DNA of 64,000 nt. Origin: an uncultured Duncaniella sp. (lineage in GTDB: Bacteria; Bacteroidota; Bacteroidia; Bacteroidales; Muribaculaceae). The stretch's first letter is position 1. The number at the start of each line of letters is the position of its first letter. The notes beneath the pieces are model-generated. The model did not search any database. It saw nothing but the letters and a program-made list of their open reading frames with translations, and was not told the DNA's origin. The translations under genes were made by a program, and so were the position numbers. The stretch lies in contig CAJTMH010000005.1 in assembly GCA_910577255.1 (NCBI GenBank), forward strand, positions 1 through 64,000. The letters are read 5' to 3'. Below, piece by piece: positions 54,770 through 62,601 of this stretch.

Positions 54770-55256
54770 AGTTATCTAAATCGGTGTTAATACGTTTTTC
54801 TATTTTATTGGGAAGTCCTCGATAGTATTCGTTTGTGATGGTTACGTGTTGAGCGGCTTCTTCTTTTAACTTAAAAAAATCGCTTTCCAAAAAAGCGGGA
54901 TGGTAATGTTCATATCTGAGCTTCACAAATAGTTGCTCCATTTTTGTCTGATAGGCTGAGAAAAAAGTAGCAGACTTGCTGAGTTCAAGCAGATCGGTTT
55001 CGCTCTGATTGAAGATAGGCAATAACTCTTTGGCAACCAATGTAACCGCAGCCACAGCAGAAAGAACGGCACCGAGTTTGGTGTCTTTCCAATATGTTAG
55101 AGCCGACACGGTAGAGATTACAATTACTGCCCAATTTATATAGCGGTTACACTTCTTACGACGGTCGATATAGGCACGAATACGTTTGTTATAGCTGAAA
55201 GCCAGACAAAACTCGTGCCATATCATATTTTCCGTTACATCATAGAAGTTAGCCAT
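54726..55256 (-). CDS. Two-TM protein, SLATT-like
   Basis: 176 residues. A short N-terminal helix is followed by a basic stretch (YIDRRKKCNRY), two membrane helices (about 41-56 and 61-82) with almost no loop, and a C-terminal cytoplasmic helical region with LLELSKSATFFSAYQTKMEQLF. This layout resembles SLATT domains, proposed pore-forming effectors of nucleotide-signalling and other conflict systems. The assignment is by layout only. Its start overlaps the end of the small HTH-like ORF by 8 bp. Confidence 0.78.
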   Translation of the reverse strand: MANFYDVTENMIWHEFCLAFSYNKRIRAYIDRRKKCNRYINWAVIVISTVSALTYWKDTKLGAVLSAVAAVTLVAKELLPIFNQSETDLLELSKSATFFSAYQTKMEQLFVKLRYEHYHPAFLESDFFKLKEEAAQHVTITNEYYRGLPNKIEKRINTDLDNYVREIYPESSETEL

Positions 55257-55389
55257 TATCAGGAGCGTTGATAGGTTTTGAAGTTCTCGAGCTGTTCGAG
55301 GACTTTATCGACAGTGACGGAAGAATGTCAGCTCGTTTTGATAGCGGATTATAATGCAGGTATTGCAGAATTTCTATTTCTGTTTTCAT
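55249..55389 (-). CDS. Small HTH-like ORF (46 aa), possibly frameshifted regulator
   Basis: ATG at 55389, about 17 nt below a predicted transcription start. It begins MKTEIEILQYLHYNPLSKRADI, like the first two helices of a winged-helix protein. After about codon 21 the frame becomes Ser-rich and unconvincing, while another frame reads SSVTVDKVLEQLENFKTYQRS and stops, which looks like the missing recognition helix. Either a one-base shift broke a roughly 45-aa repressor or a programmed shift occurs. It overlaps the two-TM gene by 8 bp. Confidence 0.45.
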   Translation of the reverse strand: MKTEIEILQYLHYNPLSKRADILPSLSIKSSNSSRTSKPINAPDNG

Positions 55390-55402
55390 ATTGGAATAGC
55401 TT

Positions 55403-55443
55403 ATCGCGACAAAGTTAATAAAAATACGTGAATAATCGCGACA
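55403..55443 (-). promoter_or_regulatory. Promoter with twin TGTCGCGAT operators
   Basis: -7 TAACTTTG (minus strand 55417-55410). TGTCGCGAT occurs at 55411-55403, overlapping the end of the -7 box, and again at 55443-55435, where the -33 box should be. The copies are 32 bp apart, close to three helical turns, and each contains the palindrome TCGCGA. This is the geometry of a repressor site controlling the DUF2971 operon. Confidence 0.6.
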
Positions 55444-55569
55444 TTATGGCGTGATCTTAGCCCTTTCGCTCTCGCATTTGGCGCGATTCAATGCCACGTC
55501 TTCCATTGTGCATACCTCCTTAACTAGCCCTCCGGTAAGAGGACTTTTTATATCGACAGATGTCTCCAT
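55444..55569 (-). pseudogene. MqsA/YgiT-type antitoxin stub
   Basis: 41 codons from ATG at 55569. The first about 24 residues (METSVDIKSPLTGGLVKEV, then CTMED) match the N-terminus of Bacteroidales MqsA-type antitoxins as I recall them. The sequence then diverges and stops, leaving no HTH domain or the CxxC pair. No toxin gene is beside it. Remnant of a type II toxin-antitoxin module. Confidence 0.55.
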
Positions 55570-55625
55570 GTCCTATTAGTTTTTGTTTTAGCTGTTAACG
55601 GTGACACCACCTATTGAAAATGATC

Positions 55626-55802
55626 TTATTTCCTATTATCGGGGATCGGATAATGTTCATCCTCATACTCTTCGACGATGTTTAAGATCTTCAACAATTC
55701 AATCAGGCTGGGGTAACTATCGGGAGTATCATCTGTCACCAGTGGCAGCAGTTCATCAATTCGTCTTAGAGCCGCCTCTTATTCATCTGTTGTTATCTTC
55801 AT
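55626..55802 (-). pseudogene. HigA-type antitoxin remnant
   Basis: From ATG at 55802 the frame reads MKITTDE, stop (TAA), then EAALRRIDELLPLVTDDTPD and IELLKILNIVEEYEDEHYPI before a second stop. This matches the N-terminal half of COG5499 (HigA) antitoxins. The Cro/C1-type HTH half is missing. Inactive remnant; the matching HigB toxin is absent. Confidence 0.7.
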
Positions 55803-55829
55803 ACGGCGTTGTTGCATAAGGTTAAAACT

Positions 55830-56573
55830 TCAATTGTTATCATCTGAATCCTTCTGAGATGCATCTTTCAGAAGTTTCGCAATCCGTTTTTGCTCTTTCA
55901 GTGCATTGCGGATATTTTTCCTGCTAAAATTGTATCTCCAACGAATCTTATTGATTTGATTGTTGGATAAATTGCAGGATACTTTGAAGGATGTGAATTC
56001 TCTCTTCAAATGAATATCAGGGTCATAAGAGACGAAACACAGACGAGTGATGTCGTCTCCTGATGGGTCGATATTTATTTCATAGGTTTCTCGTAAATAT
56101 TTTTCTATTTGAGGAAAAGCGCAATGCTCATGGTATATCCAAGTATTGGCATAAGGGTATTCCTTGTCATATTCGAGATACACCAGTGCCTTAAGTCCGT
56201 TGCCGGACGGAGAAAGCCATGTCGCGATGATATGGGGGTCGTTTTTCAGCTTATCCTTTATAGAATCTACTGATTCAAGCTTATCTATATCGACAATCAT
56301 AAGTGAGGTATAGCCACAAATGTCAAATTTGAACCTTGTATCAAATAAAGTGCCACTGAAAATAAAAGAGGGCAGCTGCTTCTTTTTTGATTTGTATCCG
56401 GCAATAGCGGATTTGCCTAAATGATATAGTCTTCGAATATTTTCAATTTGAGTTCTATATTTACCAGTTCTGATAGAATTTAATGCATCAAACAAAGTGA
56501 TGGTATGATATGATTTAGCTCGGATGTCTAAACACAAGGCTATGTGCTTATTAAGAATGTCGATTGTGTTCAT
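55830..56573 (-). CDS. BT4734/BF3469 family (VirE N-terminal-like) protein
   Basis: 247 residues with the BT4734 N-domain pattern: SFIFSGTLFDTRF, LMIVDIDKL, TWLSPSGNGLKALVYL and DPSGDDITRLCFVSYDP. This fold is related to archaeo-eukaryotic-type primase domains. Proteins of this family are common on Bacteroides mobile elements, usually fused to or next to a VirE/D5-type helicase. Here the gene ends with a basic helical tail and no helicase follows. The frame is intact. It may be a surviving replication gene of a decayed element. Confidence 0.8.
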   Translation of the reverse strand: MNTIDILNKHIALCLDIRAKSYHTITLFDALNSIRTGKYRTQIENIRRLYHLGKSAIAGYKSKKKQLPSFIFSGTLFDTRFKFDICGYTSLMIVDIDKLESVDSIKDKLKNDPHIIATWLSPSGNGLKALVYLEYDKEYPYANTWIYHEHCAFPQIEKYLRETYEINIDPSGDDITRLCFVSYDPDIHLKREFTSFKVSCNLSNNQINKIRWRYNFSRKNIRNALKEQKRIAKLLKDASQKDSDDNN

Positions 56574-56614
56574 ACAGTTTGATTTTGGGGTTGGTTGTTA
56601 CTTTGCTGACGATG

Positions 56615-57171
56615 TTACTCTGAGGTGCGGGTGAGGCAGCTGATGCGTTCATTTACGCTGCGGAGATAGTTGCGCTTCATCTTTTCGGTGAGATAGCTGC
56701 AGTCGATTAATTGTCTGGCTTCGTCTGGCAGTGTCATGAAACGGTCGAGAATTTTGTTGGCTCGTTTGCTGACCAATCCGATTCTGGCGACGAATCTTTC
56801 GACGTCGAGTCGGCAAGGGTGGCCGGTGTGGTCATAGACATCGCTTTTCTCAATGTCCACTGAGAGGCCTCAGTCAAGTCCAAGGTCTGCACCATATCTA
56901 CATGAAGGCTTGTGTTCAACAGATCATACGCCGTAGTAAGTCTGTAATCCAGACCATCAATAATCAACGAGAATTTTTTGAGGTTAGCATCACCGTTAGA
57001 ATAAATGTAGTTGAATACCACAAGCGTGAATATCCGCTCCATATCTACCATCCATGCGACAACATTGCTGCGGATTGCCTTTAAATATCTTCATTGCTAC
57101 CGTTGTACTTGAACTGCATTCCTGATACCTGCTCATTCAACGCCAGCTTTATAAACGTTAAGTTTTCTCAT
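56615..57171 (-). pseudogene. HipA toxin remnant
   Basis: A short start (MRKLNVYKAGVE) runs into a stop. The C-terminal third then reads AIRSNVVAWMVDMERIFTLVVFN, IYSNGDANLKKFSLI and DYRLTTAYDLLNTSLHVDM, matching HipA kinases. A frame change leads to SDVYDHTGHPCRLDVERF and ILDRFMTLPDEARQLIDCS. The kinase signature NGDxHLKN is NGDANLKK, so catalytic His and Asn are lost, and most of the kinase core is deleted. HipA normally phosphorylates glutamyl-tRNA synthetase. Confidence 0.82.
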
Positions 57172-57183
57172 GATCAATAAGTA

Positions 57184-57381
57184 TTAAACGGTTTTGCGTA
57201 TCAGGTACGTAATTTCGATACCAAGTACATCAAGAATTTTATTGATGGTGCTTAGCGACGGATTCTCTTGACAACAATATCCTTGACAGTGGCCACGCCG
57301 ACCTGCATCATCTCAGCCAAATCCTGCTGAGTCAGCGAAAGCACCTCGCGTCTCTCTTTCATCAAATTTTTTTAACTCCAT
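57184..57381 (-). pseudogene. HipB-type antitoxin remnant
   Basis: Pieces of an Xre-family antitoxin in different frames: MELKKF, then KERREVLSLTQQDLAEMMQ and VGVATVKDI, then ENPSLSTINKILDVLGIEIT ending at TAA (57184). At least two small indels separate them. It lies 12 bp above the HipA remnant in the normal hipB-hipA order. Confidence 0.82.
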
Positions 57382-57539
57382 GGTTTAATATGATATACTT
57401 TTCTGTAAAGTTAATCATAAAATACTAAGCAGCCAAACAAGAAGTACCTTTAGGTGGTGATTTCCGACGTCGAAATTGGAAAGGTGTGGCTGTCACGTGA
57501 AATGAATTGAAAAACTTCAAATTCACATATTTCAATATA

Positions 57540-58292
57540 TCATAAATTTATGCAGGATTGGAATTCGATGAGTTTCAATGCATTGATTACCCCTCGGTAA
57601 GTAAAGCTTTCCAGTGGTTGTTTTCCTCTGGCATAACTACAAAAATTCACTTTTTTGTCCCATGACACCGAACAAAAATTTTCAGGTATCTGACATCTTA
57701 AAATACATGAAGGTGCTTGAAATTGCTCGTTGCCGGTAACATATGCCAATTGTTTTGGGGTAGGTGTTTTATAGAATCGTTGGGGTACTAAAATGATTTG
57801 TTGCTGTGACAGTATAGTTCTCAAATAGGCATACGCATCTCGGCAATATTCAAGTTTGTCGGAATGTACCAATAGGTTCACGCCTACTGTTATATCGGTT
57901 TCTGATAAATTTTTAATTTGTTCAAAAACTCTTTGAACCTCATTATCATTATCCGGATTATGGATTGTGATGTGAATCTTGTCAGGTTTATGTGTCAACA
58001 ATGCTTGCCAAACATCTTTTTCTAATAATGGTAGACCATTGGTGGTGATTGAAAGGTAGGCGAGTGGTTGTATTGCATCAATGATCTGAAATATCCCATC
58101 ATACTCGAACGGTTCGCCTCCTCCGAGAGAAACTGCTTTTATTCCGTTATTTACGCAATCTATTGCAAGCGCAATGACTTCTTTCGGTTTCCACAAGGTG
58201 TTCCCTTTCATATCACTATGATTATAGCAAAACGAGCATTGTTTGGAGCAAAAGTTGGAGAGATCGATTGACAATAGTTCAATGTTCTTCAT
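57540..58292 (-). CDS. Radical SAM enzyme with C-terminal cysteines, unknown substrate
   Basis: 250 residues. The 4Fe-4S/SAM motif is C15-x3-C19-x2-C22 (NFCSKQCSFC). SAM-binding GGGEP is at 57-61 and TTNG near 83. The C-terminus adds C196, C200, C207 and C218, possibly an auxiliary cluster of SPASM/Twitch type. It overlaps the 424-aa gene by 4 bp (ATGA). No RiPP-like precursor with a clear pattern is seen nearby. Its intact frame amid decayed genes suggests selection. Possible roles are peptide or nucleotide modification. Confidence 0.87.
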   Translation of the reverse strand: MKNIELLSIDLSNFCSKQCSFCYNHSDMKGNTLWKPKEVIALAIDCVNNGIKAVSLGGGEPFEYDGIFQIIDAIQPLAYLSITTNGLPLLEKDVWQALLTHKPDKIHITIHNPDNDNEVQRVFEQIKNLSETDITVGVNLLVHSDKLEYCRDAYAYLRTILSQQQIILVPQRFYKTPTPKQLAYVTGNEQFQAPSCILRCQIPENFCSVSWDKKVNFCSYARGKQPLESFTYRGVINALKLIEFQSCINL

Positions 58293-59563
58293 TCTCTGAC
58301 GATACGTTTTAGGTCTTGACCACGATAAGGCATAGAACGAAATCGTTCTATGAGTTCAGGATTATTTTGGGCTTCCTCTATGGTCATTAATGGTATTTTA
58401 TATCCACAGATGAGAATATGGCCTTCCTCTGTCGGATAGGAATCTGCGACCACTTCAAATGATTTAGGCATAGCAATAATGCAATAAGGCTGTGTTATTT
58501 CAACAAGATTTTCAAACCTGTCTTTATTTGATTCAAATAAACTACATAATTCATCAAATCCTGTGTTCTCTTCATTCATATCCCATGGATGACTTGGGTT
58601 TCGGCAACACGCAAAGACCATAGAAAAGTTGATGAATGGTAATTCTTTGGAAAGATGGAGAGAGTTGTAACATTGTGTATCATCAAGAACAATTATTCGT
58701 GGAGTATCGCTCATAGCTTCAAAAAATGAATTTTCATCCACTTTCACAATCGTATTACCTGTAGAAGGATACAGAATTCTATGCGGGGATTCAGGCTCAG
58801 TTTCAAGATAATCACTGCCCCCATGTGACTGACATGGCGTGAACTCGGAAATTTGAAATAGTTTTTGTGTCTCAAAGGAGAATGGGAAACGCAGCGCTAA
58901 TTTTTTTAAAAAAGGATCCAACTGCGTGTCGTAAATCGGAAATTTGGGAATATAAGTACGTTCAATTAGTTGCCCTGGCCAGTATGGTTGTTGATAATGA
59001 TAAAACGGTAAATTCTTGAAGTTAATGTTGAATGTCCATTTCTCTTCTTCTTCACTCCACTTTTCATCACACCAAAAATCGAATTCAATACTTTTCTGCA
59101 GTATATCCTCGGTGTAGAGACTATTTATGTCCTCTTCGGCCCAATCATAAAATTCATGTACATAGACACCATATTTTGATGATAGGCAAAGAAGTTTGAT
59201 ATCGTCCCCTTCTGAATTAACTTTCTGCCGATTTTTCATAAAGAGCGATATGAAGCGTTCGGTCTTATCCGGATTAATTTTTATTATATATGTGAAATCT
59301 ACCGGATGTTCCAAGTCGACATCTTCTAAGGCTTTTATAAGATGAAGTGCTTGTCTGTCAGTAAATTTAAGATTGACAATTCCATCAATATCTTTAGATG
59401 GCAGGACATCTTCAATAATGCTTTCCAGAGATTCTTCTCCAAGGAAAGATGGTACAGGACCGTTTTCATTGAAGTCTATGACTGCAATTTTTCCATCCTT
59501 GTCAATGCCAAACCAACTTGTTGACATAGAATGAGTAGATGGATATTCTTTATCTGTTTTCAT
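58289..59563 (-). CDS. Unknown 424-aa protein coupled to radical SAM enzyme
   Basis: 424 residues, soluble, acidic, rich in aromatic residues; no signal peptide or membrane helix. It opens near TSWFGIDKDGKIAVIDFNENGP, a start seen in small Bacteroidota proteins of unknown type (some immunity-like); an inner ATG at 59527 is a possible start. Cysteines near CRNPSHPWD and PCQSHGG could bind metal. I do not recognise a domain. Its stop overlaps the start of the radical SAM gene by 4 bp, so the two are made together, and its role is probably substrate, carrier or partner of that enzyme. Confidence 0.8.
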   Translation of the reverse strand: MKTDKEYPSTHSMSTSWFGIDKDGKIAVIDFNENGPVPSFLGEESLESIIEDVLPSKDIDGIVNLKFTDRQALHLIKALEDVDLEHPVDFTYIIKINPDKTERFISLFMKNRQKVNSEGDDIKLLCLSSKYGVYVHEFYDWAEEDINSLYTEDILQKSIEFDFWCDEKWSEEEEKWTFNINFKNLPFYHYQQPYWPGQLIERTYIPKFPIYDTQLDPFLKKLALRFPFSFETQKLFQISEFTPCQSHGGSDYLETEPESPHRILYPSTGNTIVKVDENSFFEAMSDTPRIIVLDDTQCYNSLHLSKELPFINFSMVFACCRNPSHPWDMNEENTGFDELCSLFESNKDRFENLVEITQPYCIIAMPKSFEVVADSYPTEEGHILICGYKIPLMTIEEAQNNPELIERFRSMPYRGQDLKRIVRE

Positions 59564-59692
59564 GAGTTTTTATTTTTGTCAAAGGTCAATTGAAGTAGGT
59601 TATAGAGGTCGAAGTCGGATTTTTTAGAACATAGTTTAGTCTATAATATACAAAATTACAAAGAAATAGTCAACAATACAAGTGGCTGGCCG

Positions 59693-60368
59693 CTAAAACA
59701 GTAGCTCTAAATGGGGTAAATATGAGATTTGCTGTAGAGTTGATTTTGGTTCTGAATTCGAATGTCGGGAGGTTAGATTTGTCAATTTTGTAGAGGCAGA
59801 GGGTATAGACTCTGAGATTTTATCCTTAGTCTGTTGGTTTGCGAAGTAAGCATCAAGATGTTTCCGACTCCAAAGTGTCTTGCCCCGGTTCTATGTCTTC
59901 AGCAACTTCTCACGCTTGGCTATCTCATATAGCCCTGAATTGGAGACATCATACTTCTCCTACAACTCCTTCGATGTGTAGAATTCAGTGATAGGCGTTG
60001 GTATCTTGCCTTCTGAGATTCGCTCTATGCTGAGAATTTCGAATAGAACATCAATATCGGCTTGCCTGATGAGAGTCTTTCGCTTAAGTTTCCATACTTT
60101 TATCACTCCTTGATTGATGTAATTATAGATTGTCACGTGACATACTCCAAGAAGTTTTGCCGCTTTGATCGGAGTCAGAAATTCTTGTTATGCTACTTTT
60201 CCGCGCCTTGACTGTTGACGCTCGTATTACTGTTGATCGGAACTAACCCGGGCTTGCTGTTTCCAATCCTTGTATGCCAGCCCCCGAACAGCGGTGGCTG
60301 CAATACCCCGTGGATGTCTTACAAGTGATGAACTCGCCGCCACAGCAACGGCATTCGATGCAGTGCAT
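59693..60368 (-). pseudogene. Zinc-finger + HTH_17 (excisionase-like) protein remnant
   Basis: Starts ATG 60368 with a zinc-finger-like stretch (CIECRCCGGEF, YCSHRCSG). A frameshift leads to YKDWKQQARVSSDQQ, a stop, QQSRRGKVA, a stop, then FLTPIKAAKLLGVCHVTIYN and QADIDVLF, an HTH_17 domain. A second HTH follows: YTSKEL-stop-EKYDVSNSGLYEIAKREK and NRGKTLWSRKHLDAYFA. Four stops and one frameshift in total. This family accompanies tyrosine recombinases on Bacteroidales elements, so an integrative element once sat here. Confidence 0.78.
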
Positions 60369-60502
60369 AGAACTATTTGTCGCTCAAAGGATTGCGGTGC
60401 TTCCGTTACAAAACCGCATTTCGGGTGCAATCCTCAGCTTATCTACTTTCAAAAAAACACTTCTCAGACCCATTCCGGGGCTGCGTCTTTGTTGGTACAA
60501 AA

Positions 60503-60781
60503 TTAACGATTTTCAGCGGCTTTGTCAAGTCCGTCAGTGATAAAATCTGCGATTGAACCGAGATAGACAATCTGCGAGCCGTCAGTTTTATCTTTAAGAA
60601 GTCGCTTGTCAATCTTTCCGGGATTATGCATGACATCATTTTCAACTTCGCTAAAGTTCATAGTTATGACGTGGTCAAGGACGCAGTAACCGGGAATGCC
60701 AAGCTCGTTGACATTCGGCAACCACACTTCTGCCTCTAAGTCGCATGTTTTCAACTTGTCTATGAGTTCCGATACTTTCAT
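60503..60781 (-). CDS. Small hypothetical protein (92 aa)
   Basis: 92 residues, MKVSELIDKLKTCDLEAEVWLPN..., similar in style to small proteins of phages and mobile elements that begin with 'SELIxxLxxxxxDAEV'. No known function. The frame is clean. Four copies of a TCCGACCGAA-like motif lie just upstream (60800-60873), which may regulate it. Confidence 0.6.
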   Translation of the reverse strand: MKVSELIDKLKTCDLEAEVWLPNVNELGIPGYCVLDHVITMNFSEVENDVMHNPGKIDKRLLKDKTDGSQIVYLGSIADFITDGLDKAAENR

Positions 60782-60799
60782 AATTCTTCTTTGTGAGGG

Positions 60800-60873
60800 A
60801 ATCCGACCGAAATGAATTGCTATCAGACCGAAAATCTTAAAATTCCGGTCGGATTACATATTATTCGGTCGGA
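60800..60873. repeat. Four copies of TCCGACCGAA, two in each orientation
   Basis: Plus-strand TCCGACCGAA at about 60802-60811 and TCAGACCGAA at 60823-60832. Inverted copies are TTCCGGTCGGA (60843-60853) and TTCGGTCGGA (60864-60873). Spacing is near 21 bp throughout. The cluster lies between the 92-aa ORF and the end of the AAA_4 pseudogene, one copy being within its last codons. Confidence 0.6.
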
Positions 60874-62572
60874 TTAGATATGTTTTCAGTCGAATCTGCC
60901 AGAAGTTTCCATTTCAGTCCATCACGACTTATTAGACTCTCATTATCCATTTCGACCAAAAGTCTCCCTACAAAACGAAGTTGTTGCTCGCGTGTCTTAT
61001 GAACCGGGAGGACCTCTTTAAGGTAGTCATGTACAACATCCCTCATTGCACCTTATATTCCAGCATGTTTGAGAAGTTGAAGAACCATCTGCTTGAGTTT
61101 CTCTTTCTCTAAACCATTTGCTTTTGTGTAGCCGGGCAGTTGCTTGGAGGCTTTGGCTACCCCAATTGATATTGATATGGTGTAGTTGGGTGCTTCGCCT
61201 TCAATCAAACCTCGTTTCAGCAAGTCTTGTGCATTTTCTTCGTCTATGCGATGGCCTTTCTGTATGGCATCGAGAGAGATACACTCATGGAGTGTGAGAG
61301 TGTTATTCTCTTTGAGCAGTTTGGTGTAACGCTCGTTGATAGCATTGCCGTAGATACGCACCGCGACCTCTTTTTTCTCGTTGTCAATCTCATAATCGGG
61401 CATCGGGAAACGACGTTCCATTTGATTGGTGAACATCTTCTTTATACCACGACTAACGGTGTCAATCATATTGAAATGCACCATTGCCTTACAAAGACAA
61501 GCGTTGCGGAAGAAACGCTGCGGTCCTTGTGTTTCAAGTGCATTCTCCAAAGTGCCGGGGATGAATGTTCCTCCATTGGCATAATAGAGGAATCCCGGAT
61601 TTTCGACAAGGTTGATACGCTGTTGCAGAGTATAATCTTCGTGGACTATGCAGTTATGTAATGCCTCGCGGATGGTGTAGTCGTCATACTGCTTCATTGT
61701 ATGGGGGAACAGTGTGCCGCCGGGCATCTCTCGCAAGGTCAGGTTGTGAATCTTAGCAAGAATTTCATAGACAGTCAGAATGAACGGAACTGAGAAATGC
61801 TCATAGTCAATAACCTCCTGCTTAGAGTCGCGTAGTGTCCAAGTTACCTCGGCAACGGCCGGACAGAGTTTGCTGTCGCTGAACATCTTGTCAAGAAGAA
61901 TGATTGCTGCCCGGCGCAATTTGCCGTTAACCATCACTCACATTTGCTGAGAAATTCTTCGTCAGTCCATTTATTGACCTCTTCTACCGGAATACGGTTA
62001 TGTACCTTCTTGAACATCTTCCGTGCCTTGGCGATGGCCACCTCATCAAGGTCATCAAGCGTCGCATCCAGAATAATCTCAGCCGACCAATCCGGAGTAG
62101 GAGCCTGTCCGCGAATCTCATCCATTTTGGATTGATTCATTGGTTTGATGCTCTCCCCATCACGACAATACGCAATCCCTTTCCAAGTCATCACGATATT
62201 TCGCGGCGAAGCCAGAATTTTGAACATAAGAATTCGTTTGCCATCAACCTCAATCGGAATAATCTCACGGAAAGTCAATCTATCGGCAGTATGCTGAGAG
62301 AAATCATGCTTCAGATTATTCAGAGCCTGCTCGCTACATCCTTATAAGATGTACCGACAATCGTGTTTTTCTTCTCATCGTAGCCAAAAATTAGCCACGC
62401 GAAATGCAGACCTCGTAGATTCGCCTCATTGCTCAACGCCGAAAAGTACTCGCCGAGATCATCGAAGTCGAAGCTGCGCTCCCGCCTTCTTGAACTCCAC
62501 CACCTCACTCTTCTTATGCTGAGTCAGCGAGTGAAACAGGTCTGTATATTGGTTGTTGTCGTTGTCTGTCAT
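60861..62572 (-). pseudogene. RecG-like AAA_4 (AlbA_2) ATP-binding protein remnant
   Basis: Starts ATG 62572 (MTDNDNNQYTDLFHSLTQHK). After SEVVEFKKA an extra G shifts the frame into ERSFDFDDLGEYFSALSNEA. A missing G after SYKD shifts again into LNNLKHDFSQHTADRLTFRE. A third shift occurs after EEFLSKCE into MVNGKLRRAAIILL. An in-frame TAA separates LLKHAGI from GAMRDVVHDYLKEVLPVHK. Together they form one COG2865-type protein (AlbA_2 domain, dimer region, winged helix). Three frameshifts and one nonsense codon make it non-functional. Confidence 0.85.
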
Positions 62573-62601
62573 AATTCAGAAATTTCTTTGTTTATTTCCC
62601 A

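Noticed and set aside
55601..55819. 72-codon plus-strand ORF
   Set aside because: It is antisense to the HigA-type remnant, which explains the sequence.
60270..60540. Two plus-strand ORFs of 78 and 88 codons and a minus-strand ORF of 67 codons
   Set aside because: They are out-of-frame shadows of the zinc-finger/HTH_17 pseudogene.
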